Shown here: positions 20,881-32,054 of the stretch, one piece after another
Position numbering within the stretch: the first letter of the stretch is position 1
How the letters are laid out: each line of letters begins with the position of its first letter
DNA from: Chalara sp. BL73
Lineage: Eukaryota > Ascomycota > Leotiomycetes > Helotiales
DNA: 64,000 nucleotides
Assembly (NCBI GenBank): GCA_918026815.1
Contig: CAKJVC010000095.1
Span: 186,001-250,000, forward strand
Direction: 5' to 3'
The notes under the pieces: model-generated
The model's database searches: none
The model's input: only the letters and a program-made list of their open reading frames with translations
What the model was told of the DNA's origin: nothing
Position numbers and translations under genes: made by a program

Positions 20881-23259
20881 AATAAATAATTTCTTTCTAA
20901 AATGAATCTTGTTACAATATATATATAAACGTATATTAAAACAATTTGTTCCTATCAGATTTATTAGATTCATTAGATTTAGATAAATTAAGTTTGATTT
21001 TGTTGGGTTGTTATTTAATAAAAGTATTGTCTTGTAAAGTTGCACGAAATCGCAACACAAAATTTGCATCAAGTTCTGCACCAGCGAAATAAAAGCGGCA
21101 TGCCATGATTTTTGGTGTGTTAGCCCTAATGGGTGCCGTTTCAATCGTACCCGAAAAGAGGCTTTCAGGCTCAACTGGAAGTACCCGTGTAGTTTATCGT
21201 GAGATTGCAAAAAGTCCGAATTATGATCCATGGGTCAATGGCAATCTGGATCAATATGCTGTAAAGCAATTTCATTCGGTGGCTGTACCGAAAGGTGGGA
21301 TTGTACGAGATCGCTTGTACCTCATTTGAGGCAGTAATGCAGGCGTAAGGGAGTGGCTCGTAAAAAAATGCGACGCTCGACTTCCACATTTCAAGAATTT
21401 CCAAGAATTTTGCCGGGAGAGATGCCGACTTTGGCTTCATTAAGTAATCCAGACTTCGGCCGATATCGCCACTCGGAGTCGAACATAGTTTCTGTATCTA
21501 CAAGAGCTCTTATAAATTCAAGACTGCGTATCAACTGCGCATAAGCATGTAGTATCCCGTGGCAGATCCCTCCATCTACATTTATTACCAACTCTGCGGA
21601 AGTAGCAATCAAGCAACATAACGCAATCATGCGAGTCATGCGATTTAGGCTTGCAGCTAATGGCTCTCGACTTTTGTCCACCCATGACATCTGGAGAGTC
21701 TGTTACGACCAGATATACCCGTATATGCTGGTAAAGCCAGCTAATGTGACAGAGGAAGTGTCGGATGCATGCAATTAATAAATTGGCAAATAGGAAAGAT
21801 ATGAATTTGGGATTTGATATAAAGAGACATATAAGCGAGTCAACTTACTGTCCTGATATGTAATTTCGGGGTTTAAACGACTTTTTATAAGTCTAATATA
21901 AAAGCCGAGATGAAAACTCAAAACAGATAATCTTATAATTTATTTTACGCTTTATTTTTAATGTCATTAATATGCTGAGTAATCTTTAGTATTATTCTCG
22001 GCTTTGATACTGCAGCTTCTGCAGTTAACATTTACTTTCACCCTTCTACTACCGATTGTACCGGTTCGTCCATTGTGCGCACAAACATGCAATGTCTGGT
22101 GCCGGAACCAAATGCGAGGAGGTAGAGCAGCTTGAGTGCTCTGTATTCTCTGTATTCACATCAGTATTTCTAAATAACGTTGAGTTTTAAATTTACTCAC
22201 ATCAACACCAACAACATTGGGTTGCTTCCATCGTTCAGAGTGTCCGATAGTGGCCACACCTCCGCATAATATCACATTCCCACTATCGGACGGACCAACA
22301 CTGCTCCTGTAATATGCCCTTGTAAATCATCTACTTGGCATTTGCGTTCTCCGCGGCCACCCCCGCCACAAGATGATTCTTCTTGGGTGGAAAGATGTAC
22401 CCTACCATGGGTGGTTTAAGCCTTGGGGTCGGAACACAGTATTCCAGACCCTGTTACTATTGCTCCTCTTAGCGCACCTAAAATTTCTGATAAAGCAACC
22501 CTGCTCACCTTTCCCAATAAAAGCAGATTTCGCTCAACTTAGGATTCAGGTCTGACAACCAGATGTAATAAAACCCTCATTGTTGGCGCGACCACATTGG
22601 CAACCACACATCGAAAGGAAAAGAATTTAGCTGCCATCAGTATATATCGGCGCTAGATTTATCAGCGACAATTTTTTGGACGATATCCCTATTCCACATT
22701 GTTGACCTTGATATCAAACTCAAGCTCAAAACACTCAATGATCTTATCTTGATCCTATTTCGTGGTTCTGTATATTAAAGGTATAGCGAAGGTATAGCGG
22801 CTCAGCTGTTGACTGTCTGGGTCTAACCTACATGTACGATTGGCTGGTTGCTTTGAGGCGAAATCACGAAGCGTTACAGTCTTCAGCCTAACACTTAGTT
22901 CTTGCACTGGATGCAACCAGCGACTATATTCTTTATACGATTGTTTTATCGCTAAGTTTAAAGCATTCCCAGCGCTACTCAAACCACGGTATCATCTACG
23001 TGGCGGCGACTGATCCCAATTGGAGATAATAATAAAACAGAATGCACTAATTATCCTCCAACCACTAGTTGTCGTAGGGCTGAAACTTGTACAGTCTGGT
23101 AACTCTTTGAAGACGGGGAAGCATGGCCGCCAGGCCTTGAAACAGTGGCAGAAGGAGAGAATCCGAATGTTGAGTAAGTTTGCTCTGCTTGTTGCACGAC
23201 GCTGCTCTGACTATTCAACTTAGTATTATTGCAGTCCGTAGCCTCAACGGGTGCTGAGA
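20881..23259. other. AT-rich, gene-free stretch with hairpins
   Basis: No family could be recognised in the short frames at 21105-21690 or 22373-22982. 20881-21060 and 21880-21990 are strongly AT-rich. A short inverted pair AAAGCCGAGA / TCTCGGCTTT lies at about 21902 and 22001, and a perfect hairpin lies at 22242-22291 (listed separately). It probably contains old mobile DNA. Confidence 0.4.
22242..22291. repeat. Perfect 12-bp inverted repeat, 26-nt loop
   Basis: GTCCGATAGTGG (22242-22253) and CCACTATCGGAC (22280-22291) are exact reverse complements. The arms are GC-balanced in otherwise AT-rich DNA. A stable cruciform or RNA hairpin is possible; there is no adjacent gene for a terminator role. 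Confidence 0.65.
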
Positions 23260-24115
23260 TAAGACTTGGACGGCCGCCAATGGCAAACACTGGCTGCGCG
23301 ATCTCCTCCCGAATGACCTCCCAAATGCGCGAATCTTCTGCTGCGGATAAGATGCGAATACTTACGGCGATCGTGTTAGCTGTCAACAACTTTACGACTA
23401 CGCGACGTCATTCGTAGCAGATCTGTGCTTAGAGAGAAGGCTTGTGAATGTAGGGTCTGGAACAGAAGGAATACGCTGATAGTGAATGTTAATTCTTGTA
23501 GAGAACGACACGGCCTATCATTTTCATTGCACACGGTCTCGGGGGCATCATCGCCAAGAGCATTAGAGTCACTTGTATGCCTTATATTCTCAGCTGACCA
23601 TAGCAGACTCTTATCCACTTAGATGCAGCTCGAAAAGGGGGGCGGGAATACCGGTCGATCCAACTTTCAACGTACGGAATCACGTTCATGGGTACGCCGC
23701 ATCAAGGCGGTAACGGAGTGCAGCTCGGAAAGCTCCTATTCAATGTAGCATCAGTATTCGTAGAAGCGGATGATCAATTGCTGAAGCACTCAGAGCGAGA
23801 CTCAGAATGGCTACAGCAGCAACCTGGCCAGTATGGGCCGGTCAGTGGAGACTTTGTGATAGAGTTTGAATATGAGTAGTACAAGACTCCAACACTGTTC
23901 GGGTATTCGATCATGGTGTTTCATTTTACCAAATAGCGGTGTATGCACTAGCTACTAACGGGCAGGTGATACCACGAGCATCAGCAGAGGCACCTGGTGC
24001 GGCAGACGCAGAACCGATCGTTATCTACGCAGACCATATGAACATGGCTGAGGTCGTATCAGAGGGGGACAGTGGATACAAGACAATGTCGGGACATCTA
24101 TCTACCATCGCCAAG
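23260..24115 (+). pseudogene. SESB/DUF676-type serine hydrolase domain of an NLR-like protein, decayed
   Basis: Across frames the plus strand gives the N-terminal alpha/beta-hydrolase domain often attached to fungal NACHT or NB-ARC receptors. WLRDLLPNDLPNARI lies near 23300. At about 23515-23570 is an IIFIAHGLGGIIAKS-like nucleophile elbow (Gly where Ser is expected), readable only in a shifted frame. ITFMGTPHQGGNGVQLGKLL lies near 23690, with RDSEWLQQQ near 23800. The catalytic-His region with ADHMNMAEV and a SGYKT segment ends near 24110. Several stops (near 23340, 23490 and 23877) and frameshifts break it. The NACHT/NB-ARC core and repeats that should follow are absent, and an LTR remnant starts 220 bases downstream. 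These proteins act in allorecognition and cell-death control. Confidence 0.65.
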
Positions 24116-24334
24116 AGGCACTTCTGCTCTAGTAAAGACGACAACAAACCATCAAACTCATCCATTTCTATTAGCGTCTTTTACCTAACGCATATAGAAA
24201 CCTCAAGCAAACCCTCGAATGTTACTAGCTGTTGGAAGACTTCTACTAGCAAAATCTGGATTTGCTTTAGAAAAGCTGGGGTAGTGTCACATCCCGTCTC
24301 TGAAGAACACGTAACTTACTGTAGCCGAGCTCCC

Positions 24335-24514
24335 TGTCAGAAAGAGGGTCTATCGACTAGAGGATCAATTGAAGGATCTGGGAGGGTATCACAACAATAG
24401 AATATGGGCCAAACACGGAGCGTTACAATTGTTCAATTTTCTGCAACTACGACTGTAAAGTGTGTGTGAGTTTCTCTAGCTCCTTGGCCCACTTAGGTAA
24501 GCCGATTCCTGACA
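24335..24514 (+). mobile_element. Solo LTR remnant, family 1, copy B
   Basis: This 180-bp stretch begins TGTCAG and ends CTGACA, the short inverted ends usual for LTRs. It aligns along its length with 35912-36093: TCTATCGACTAGAGGATCAA at the start, ACAATAGAA in the middle, TCTAGCTCCTTGG and GCCGATTCCTGACA at the end. No target-site duplication is visible and no internal retrotransposon region adjoins it, so it is an old solo LTR. Confidence 0.65.
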
Positions 24515-24517
24515 TGT

Positions 24518-24706
24518 GACATGTAAAGCCGCATGTCGGCTGACTTACCCTTTGGCACTGTATTTAGTATTACAAGCGCATAGTATTGTATTAGATTTTA
24601 TTATCAACATCACGTATTTTTTAAAAATATTGTGCTAATACTAGTGTAGTATGAAAAAGTCGATACCATACGTACTAAGGCGCGGTATGCCAAGACACCG
24701 CCATAC
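24518..24706 (-). repeat. Dispersed repeat, copy 2 (inverted)
   Basis: The reverse complement matches 60765-60960 in several ordered blocks: GACTTTTTCATACTACACTA, AATACTAAATACAGTGCCAA and ACATGCGGCT. Its far end (GGTGTCTTGGCATACC) matches 19735 onward. It abuts solo LTR copy B, which suggests nested insertions. Confidence 0.55.
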
Positions 24707-24710
24707 TATC

Positions 24711-25292
24711 GAGAATACTGCGGAGCCCTAGCTACTGGGAGACTATTATTACAAATGATAATAAGCGGTTGTTGCGCACTTGAAGAGTCGGGTCTCTTAT
24801 TGTGCCGCCTTATTGGCATCGCGGCGAGGAGTCATAAGGGAATGCCAATCCTCGGACCTGTATAGTGGTTGCTTAGCAAGCATCAGTTTCTGGCCAGATT
24901 TGTAAGCTCAGAGCCAACTTGGGTCTATGTCGGTATGGAGATTGGACCCCTGACCGAAATGACTTCTCTCTAAGCGCGTTTGCCAGTCCGGCACGAAAAA
25001 GCTATGATGCATCCTATGGTCACCAGAGTTTGCGGTAGGTCTATCGTAAACTGCGCAATGGATGTTGCCTTGCAGGTTTGGGACCGTCCTCTGAATCAAT
25101 TTGGGCTTAGACTGGCGATAGAGGCGAATATAAATATCCCTATATGGCGTCTACGATATTTGGGTTCAGTCAAGCAGAACGACCCTAGGTTCGCAATAAT
25201 CGATCAGCTCTGGAGCTACCATCCCAAACACTCTGCCTCAGTCTTCTCGTCTACAAACACGTTCAGCCCACCATCTTCAAGGCTTCTGCATC
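24711..25292. other. Intergenic, promoter of the dehydrogenase gene
   Basis: No gene is seen. The last 150 bases before ATG 25293 are pyrimidine-rich (CT-box-like) on the plus strand, as is common for well-expressed ascomycete genes. Confidence 0.35.
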
Positions 25293-26192
25293 ATGTCAAC
25301 TTCTAAACAGTCCATCACTATCCTAGGCATTGGGAACATGGGATCCGCCATTGCCCAATCTTTCGCAAAAGCAAATTATACTGTCACGATCTGGAACCGC
25401 ACCGCCGACCGCTCGCAGGTCAAAGCCGCAATTTCCGCTGGCGCAGTCTTCGAGCCCGACCTCAGCTCCGCTCTATCAAAGAGTGACATTATCGCCACAC
25501 TCCTCCTTGACTATGACAAAATTTACGCCGTGCTCTCTGGAATCCCAACTGGAGCCCTCAGCGGAAAGACCTTCATCAACATCGCAAATGGCACGCCAAA
25601 GCAAGCCTCCGAGATGCAGGACTATATCCGCAAGCTGGGTGCGGCCAAGTACTTTGACTCGGCAATCATGGTCACCCCAGAAATGGTCGGAGGCCCGCAC
25701 AGTTTTCTAGTCATCAGCGGTGAAGATGCTACCGCCTTTGAGGGGATTGAGATCACCCTTGGTCACATTGGTAAATCTGTCTACCTCGGTCCCGCCGTCG
25801 AAGCAGCGGCGCGGTATGATGTCGCTGCACTAGCAGCCATGTACGGAATGCTGAGCGGTGGATATCTGGCGATGGCAATCCTGAAGAACGGAGGCGATAA
25901 TGTGAAGGTCCAGCCCACAGTAGAGGGCAGCATCGTGCCGTTCTTAACGGCGCTTGTGCCGCTTCTTGGGCGTGAGGCCGCAAATTGGGATACGGAGAGC
26001 TTTGATGATGCCGCTGGCAACTCACTCGGAATGCAGTACCTTGGAGTCAAGAACATCGTGCAAGCCGCGAGAGAGGATGGAATCGATGCTGGTCTTTTGG
26101 AACATTTGATGGCTGTAATGGATAGGGCCATCAAGGATAGGGGTGGGGAGGGTGGCTCATCTGTTCTTGGCTCGTACCTGTTGAAGCATTAA
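25293..26192 (+). CDS. NAD(P)-binding beta-hydroxyacid dehydrogenase / imine-reductase-like protein
   Basis: Single-exon frame of 299 aa. An N-terminal Rossmann fold has GIGNMGSAIA at about residues 11-20 (GxGxMG pattern). TVTIWNRTADR follows; the Arg after the second strand suggests NADP(H). The long central helix linking to an all-alpha C-terminal domain is present (AALAAMYGMLSGGYLAMAIL, about 189-208). The family catalytic Lys of hydroxyisobutyrate dehydrogenases is not obvious, while the overall layout resembles imine reductases and related fungal enzymes. Codon use is GC-rich at third positions, unlike the AT-rich relics nearby. No lesion is seen. It sits between two directly oriented copies of the same LTR family. 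The substrate is unknown. Confidence 0.85.
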   Translation: MSTSKQSITILGIGNMGSAIAQSFAKANYTVTIWNRTADRSQVKAAISAGAVFEPDLSSALSKSDIIATLLLDYDKIYAVLSGIPTGALSGKTFINIANGTPKQASEMQDYIRKLGAAKYFDSAIMVTPEMVGGPHSFLVISGEDATAFEGIEITLGHIGKSVYLGPAVEAAARYDVAALAAMYGMLSGGYLAMAILKNGGDNVKVQPTVEGSIVPFLTALVPLLGREAANWDTESFDDAAGNSLGMQYLGVKNIVQAAREDGIDAGLLEHLMAVMDRAIKDRGGEGGSSVLGSYLLKH

Positions 26193-26234
26193 GTTGGATG
26201 CTGATTACGCAGAGCTTGCGACGCTTTCTTACTT

Positions 26235-26300
26235 TGTTAGAAATAGGATCTATTGGCTAGAGGATCTACGAGAATATCACAACAATAGAACCTGAATATC
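26235..26300 (+). mobile_element. Solo LTR remnant, family 1, copy C (5' part only)
   Basis: Starts TGTTAGAAATAGGATCTATT, nearly identical to the start of 35912-36093. It continues through GAGGATCTACGAGAATATCA and CAATAGAAC before similarity fades. Only about 65 bases remain. Confidence 0.6.
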
Positions 26301-26848
26301 GTCAATCAAGGAACCAATATTACCACCGCAAGAGCGTGGTCAATGGCTACTCCGCCTTTTGCACGGTGATAGGTATCCCTAAATTATGGCTATCTGACTG
26401 TATTCAGGACTGGCTGGTTGTGTTTATGACCGGCTGACTGCATTTACGCACAGCGTAGTTGCTAAACAAGCTTTGAAGTCAGCAATAATCTTCTAGTTGA
26501 GTCAATGATAAGCCTTGCTGTTAGGAAGTCGTAGGCTAGAAACCCGTATAATACTGCCCAGGTAACAGGTAAATGATTCCCCTTGCCAAAGCAAAACTTT
26601 TGAAGATGGAAAGGTACTGGATTTCAAAGCTTCCAAACACATTGCTAACCTCCAAACAACCATCAACAAAACACCTACTTACTGTTACACCAACCCCAAC
26701 CCGAAGACCTGCATGCTGGAACTTAGGTAATTCTGCCAAGAGTAATGCTCACCCTCTTACTCCTGCTACTGATCGCATAAGCCTCAACGGAATATCCTGT
26801 CATATAAGCATACTTGAGGGACGGAACTGCTAATGTGCCCTCATCAAC
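26301..26848. other. Intergenic, no gene seen
   Basis: Open frames at 26536-26833 overlap on both strands and have no motif. The region separates the truncated LTR from the Zn2Cys6 gene. Confidence 0.35.
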
Positions 26849-28659
26849 ATGCAGACTACCAACAACGGTACCAAGAAGAATCCGAGAGAAACTAGCTGTA
26901 CTGAGTGTCAGAAGAGGAAGCAGAAAGTGTGTTCTGTGAGAATAACTTAAGGGAATGAGCTGATACGTGATCTAGTGCAAACCAGGGAACATCACAAACG
27001 GCTCATGTTATTACTGCACGCGGTGGTATCCGCCTGTTGAATGTATCAAAAGGCGCTATACAACCATGGCACAAGTAGACCATTGCGACAATGAAAAACA
27101 ACCCTTTAGGCTAAAGCCCCATAAGAATGTGTCGGGAGAGGATAGGCCGAAATTCAACAATCAAGACCTTCCATCTCAACAACTGACCCCGATCGGCAGA
27201 CAGAATAGTAGTGTCATAAGGTGGCCGCAGCGGAGGTTAAATAGCATCCATATTCGCCCCTCACGACCGCACGAAGTAGGTCGCATAACAGCTTTGAACA
27301 CGGCATTCACACATTCTATCCCTAATACCCTTTCTAATTCCGAACTCTTTCACTTCTGTCTGTCCCCCGTCCCCCCCCCCCCCCCCCCCTTTTTTTTTTA
27401 ACCCCATTTTCCCCACCAGCCACACACTAACACACATCTTAAGTTCACTCCTGTGTTGTTCCCTTTCTTTATTCGCTTGATGGCTGTGACATCCCAAATA
27501 AAATGCTCCCCTGGATGCTACAATCACCGCTCATGCCTAGAATGGCGTTGTTGGTCTCGGCAGGGGCCAACGCACAGCTAGAAGGGATTGATCCAGCTCG
27601 ATGTCCCAAAACCATGACGATGCGAGGGAATGCGTTAGTATTGGTTAACGATCTGCTGAAGAGAGAGACGGATAAGGTATACGATGTGGCCATTAAGGTT
27701 GTGATGCATTTGGTTCATCTAGAAGTGCGTCTCCCAAAACTTGTGGTCAAGCTCAAAGTCGCTAAGAAGGTATAGTGGTATTGGGGTGAGTACAAGAGCC
27801 TGTGGGCTCATATGAATGGTGTTGTAGAAATGGTGCGGGCACAAGGTGGCTTGGGAGAAGTTAGGGATGACTTCTTGATGCAGATACTTGTGTTGTATGT
27901 GTTTTACTTCGCTGAAAGTGCCCGATTGCTAATGGGCGTAGAACTGATTACCAATTAGCATGCTCTTTTGATCGGGACCTGGTCCTTTTGAAGCCGCAAG
28001 CATATAAGCGAAATGCCCAACCGCTTCCTGTCCCCTATCCGGAGACTTTCAACAGCCCATTATTGGATTTCAGCACGCCTTTCGTAGATATTAGGCAGAG
28101 GTGGGGGCTTGACTCAGTTGCTGCCGAAATTCTAGATGCTGTGAGAGATCTCACTGTAGCTATTCTTTCTTCTTCCTTGACAGATTCCGAAATTTCGACG
28201 CAAGATATACTCACAAAAGCACATTCGATTCACACTCGACTTCTTACCTCTTATCAATCCCCCAACTTATCTAGCTCAACGACCGAAACTTCATTAATAA
28301 CAGCAACAGTTCACTTTGCAGTTCTCGCTTACGTAACCTCAATATCAACCCTCACGCCGCTATCTAGCCTAGAGCCTCCAGCCTACCTCTCCTCCCCCAC
28401 GATTCAACAAATGTTCCACGCCACCATCTGTGCCGTGTCTCTCTCACGATGGAAGCAGTTGCCCGGTATATTCTTATGGATCCTTCTTGTCGTTTCTCCT
28501 TCCTGCAGAAACACTCGACTCGAATGGTTTGCGAAGAGCAAAATGACGGTTACGGCGATTTTGATGTCGTTGGAGGATTTTGATATAGCGAGGTCTTGTT
28601 TGGACGGCTTCTGGCGAGTGGGTGCGTGGGTGAGAAATGCGGTTGCTTGTCAGCAGTAG
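26849..28659 (+). pseudogene. Zn2Cys6 fungal transcription factor, one nonsense codon
   Basis: Exon 1 (26849-26935) encodes CTECQKRKQKVC, the first half of a Zn2Cys6 cluster. A 40-nt intron is likely (26936-26975), and the next exon supplies CYYCTRWYPPVEC, the second half. Spacing between the halves is unusual, with an extra CKPGNITNGS segment. The frame then runs to a stop at 27399 just after a C19T10 tract; splicing across it is unresolved. The regulatory domain resumes near 27500: ALVLVNDLLKRE, then YKSLWAHMNGVVEMVRAQGG. The next exon, after an intron at about 27899-27947, has LTDYQLACSFDRD and ends at 28659. An in-frame TAG at 27773-27775 lies inside a conserved stretch, where CAG (Gln) is a plausible ancestor. 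Otherwise it is well preserved, so it may be a recent loss or a sequencing artefact. Confidence 0.6.
27371..27399 (+). repeat. C19T10 homopolymer junction
   Basis: Nineteen C followed directly by ten T lie within the transcription-factor gene region. Such a tract is prone to slippage in replication and to length error in sequencing, so the reading frame around it is uncertain. Confidence 0.8.
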
Positions 28660-29290
28660 TGACAAGGGGTGAAGGAGTGAAGGAGTGATGATATTGTCTT
28701 CCTCGACCCTGCCAAGCCAGATCCGGTAGCCCGGCCTACAACTCCATCTTAGAAAGGTAAGACTCCAATTTCGGAAAGAGTCTTGTCCTCCACTCTGGGT
28801 CCTTTGTCGTGGAGTTTTCATCGATCTCAGGAACGAGGCAAAGCAATCAACCGGCCGGGTGCCGTGGCTGGAGCAGCAAGAGAGGGGACCGCATTCGAAC
28901 TCGCCTACACCTTAACGATCCCGCATGCATTTTAAACCTTAATCCTCAATAAAATAAACAACTTTGACTCCAATGAACCTATTAATATTTGCTACCTAGC
29001 CTATTTGCTCCGCTGCCCATTTCGTCTCACATTTCCCCCCTACGCTCCACGGGGACATTTAGTGGTATAGGAGCGCGAAACCGAAGCGCGAAATGGAATA
29101 AAGTGCCAAGCCGCGGCGTTTGAGAAAGGGCATGGGTGAGGATTTACCTGACAGTGCCAAGAAACGCCGTATGTATTCTCTCCCCCCCTTCTGGATTGTT
29201 CAACCAAATGAGATAAATAGGGGGATTACATGACATTGAATTATGAAGAAGGCTATAAGAATTCTCGGATATGAGCGAAGAAGAGGGCAG
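28660..29290. other. Intergenic, no gene seen
   Basis: No family motif is present. The stretch lies between the transcription factor and the hydrolase fragment and could have held the N-terminal half of that hydrolase, but nothing recognisable remains. Confidence 0.35.
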
Positions 29291-29295
29291 ATACT

Positions 29296-29548
29296 ATGAA
29301 CCAGATGCCTGATCATTCCACCGTCAGCTTCGCTGGAGAATTGACGTATCCGGGGTATAAGTATATTCTGACCACGTTCGTTCATTCGGAGGAGGACAGG
29401 ATCATCCGCCGGAGGCGCAGCTGGGATGATTGAGGCTGCGAGGAAGGGTGGCGCGGAGATTAAGGTTGTGCCGGTGAAGGCCGGGCATGCCCCATGCTGG
29501 GTATTCCCCAGAAGGTGACTGAGGCGTTGATTGAAGCTGCAAACTAAG
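29296..29548 (+). pseudogene. Alpha/beta-hydrolase C-terminal fragment
   Basis: Reading across frameshifts gives HSTVSFAGELTYPGYKYI, a VHSEEDRII segment (acid-residue region), then MIEAARKGGAEIKVVPVKAG and a GHAP motif with the catalytic His. LGIPQKVTEALIEAAN closes the frame at a stop near 29547. Frame changes occur near 29403-29425 and at about 29490. The nucleophile domain is missing. The fragment resembles small fungal alpha/beta hydrolases of secondary metabolism or detoxification; the substrate is not inferable. Confidence 0.55.
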
Positions 29549-29861
29549 TTTGAAGATCAGTAGATAACGACTGGCGGGGTGGAAATATTGGATGTGGTGA
29601 GAGGTTTGTCTTGATTCTGAATTCAAAGGATATTACATATATGTGTATATTAGTGCTTCTAATTTTGAAGCCTAGCCACTTATGACACTGACCTTCCCTG
29701 AGAAGGCCCGTGATAGACACCTTCCAAGGTCGACCATCCGCAACAAACCAAAAAGGGGCTTACGCGAGGTCGCTTACGAGGGGAGGCGAGAGAGTGATTC
29801 AGCGAGCAAGGAAATCCACCACTAGCTGGAAGGTCTGGACTTGAAACAACAGGTCCTAGAT

Positions 29862-32054
29862 CTAAAAGCTCTCTCTAGACCTATTCTGCTCCATCTCCAT
29901 ATGGATCTGCCCCGGTCGACTAAACTCCTCCGCAACCCACGCCAAAAATACCGTCTCATGGACCTGCACCGGTGGTCCTTCTGGCTGCGGATCCCTATCA
30001 AATTCAGGCACCTTCTGCACCTGGAACTCCACACCATCTTTTCTCGATCTCCGCATTGCATAAAGATTAAATCCAATATACCAAAGCACACCAAACCCAA
30101 GAATGCTCCAAGCAACAGTAGGTGTCGTGAACCAATCCACGGCGGCTTTCTTCTGCTTGGCGAAACTGCCATTGGGAGGAACCCAGGAGGTAATAATGGG
30201 GTATGCGCTGCCGAGAGCAAAAATGATGGCCGCAAGGGTGCTGAGGATGGGGTTGAAATTTGATTTCTCAGACCAGCGCTCGCGCTTGCTGAAGCGGAGT
30301 TTGAGCATTCCGACAGCGATAGCGAAACCGAAGACGGCGACGATGGTGTAAGAATAGAGATCTACGAGCACACCATAGGCATCTGCGGGGTTGAGATGGA
30401 TTGTGGCGAGGATCATAATGATCGTGAAGAGCCAGTGTAGGAAGAGTGCTCCGAATGGGGTTTCTTGGGAATGCTCGCGAGGGTCGAGCCAGGAGCGCTT
30501 GAGTAGCCAGTGGAAGCGCCGGTTGATCCATGAATGTTTATCGCTCTGAATCCAGTTTAAAAGTCGACCGAAAGATAAATTCTTGCTTTGACCGAAGAAT
30601 TTGGCCCATGGAAGAATTCCTTCCTTGGCGATTTCTTGCTTCACTGGACGGTGAGTTAGCCGAATTCTTTAGGGGGCGTGAGAACGAACCTCTTGCAGCA
30701 GTAAACGTCATTACCACGATATTGCCGAAACTTGAGATTGCCATGAATGCTGAAAGAATGCGCTGTGGTTGATTCTTGTCATCGGACATAGCTCCAAACG
30801 TGAGCTGGAAGAATAGAAGTGCGACATTTTTCGAAGGATCAAGTAGATCTATCTTGGGGACAACGACCGTCTGGAGAAAAGTATCAGTATGTGCTAAGCT
30901 AGTTTTCGACAATTAGAATTACATATGCGACATTGACAAGGAGGTAAAGGACGCATATTGTAGCAACACCAATGGATGTACCGATCGGCATCGTTCTCCG
31001 GGGTCTTCCAATTTCACCAAGTACCTAGGCTCCGTCAGTCTGCTGTACCCCTCCTATTTGAAAAATTGACCTACATAATTTGGCTGATCAAATCCATTCC
31101 AAGCAAATATAACTGCCAGGAAAGCTTTTGTGTAACCATAAGAATCCTCTGCAGGCTCGGCAAAGGCTTTATTGATAGCCATGTTGTCGGTCGCGTACGT
31201 CTCAGTATGGAAAGCTCCAGCCCAAGCACATATTCCTGTCAAGATAATCAAGACTAACATCATGACTTTGATGACGGCAAAGAAATTGCCAAGCCAGATA
31301 CCTCCTCGACGAGAGAATGCATGAATCAGGCATGCAAATGTCGCTGCTCCGACTGCAAGTCCTCGTACGGCGCTGTTCGTTACTTCGACATTGGCAGCTT
31401 CGAGTGTGCGGATGCCGAAGATCAGGCAGTTTCCTGCCATGTTACCAAGGATGATGTATGCCATGGCAAAAACGCAAGTGACTAGGAGAACAGTTCGCGG
31501 ACGATATGCCGGCCAAATGAAGACATATTGCAACTATGAATCATCAGCAGGAACAATCGCAGATTGGTTGCTGTCCAAGGCCTACATAGTTTAGTGTTCC
31601 TCCACTTCTTGGAATGCCTTGCTCAACACCTTCGAATTTATGTCGTGGTGTGGATAGACCAAACTCAATGTTCAGATATGAGCCGGCAATAGTATATACT
31701 GCACCAGCGGTCCAGAATAAATGAGTAATTCCAACACTTCTCGTGCCTCGCATAACAGTTGACGGCGAATTGAAAATACCAGTACCTGCGAGCTTGGTTA
31801 GCAACTGTCGTGGAGGTCAAGGATATTGACAAACCTATAACACGATTGACCACCAATGCAATAACAGACCAATATCCCAGGCGAAATCGCTCTTCTGGGG
31901 CTCTTGTGATGATGGTATTCGGAATGTTCTCTGGCAAGATTTCTAGGATTGCTGAATTTGCACTACTATCATCGTCATCGTGATAGCGAAGATCAGTCCT
32001 GTCTGTTCGAGACTCAGTCACTTGATCATTCGTTGAAGCCATCGCCGCAGACAT
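29862..32054 (-). CDS. Amino-acid permease, Mup1-like (LAT family)
   Basis: Model complement(join(29862..30643,30690..30870,30923..31024,31075..31533,31586..31785,31835..32054)), 647 aa, all phases consistent. The hydrophilic N-terminal tail of about 60 residues is followed by the LAT signature in helix 1, VVNRVIGTGIFNSPS. About twelve membrane helices follow. EIGRPRRTMPIGTSIG is the conserved cytosolic loop of the APC superfamily, and the last third has a long basic loop (WINRRFHWLLKRSWLDPRE). The C-terminal tail is charged. This pattern fits fungal high-affinity methionine permeases and close relatives, plasma-membrane proton symporters. The substrate is inferred from family resemblance only. 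No lesion is seen. Confidence 0.85.

Noticed and set aside
27066..27401. 111-codon frame as a separate small gene
   Set aside because: It is in phase with the predicted Zn2Cys6 exon and ends in translated homopolymer (Pro and Phe runs), so it belongs to the regulator gene.
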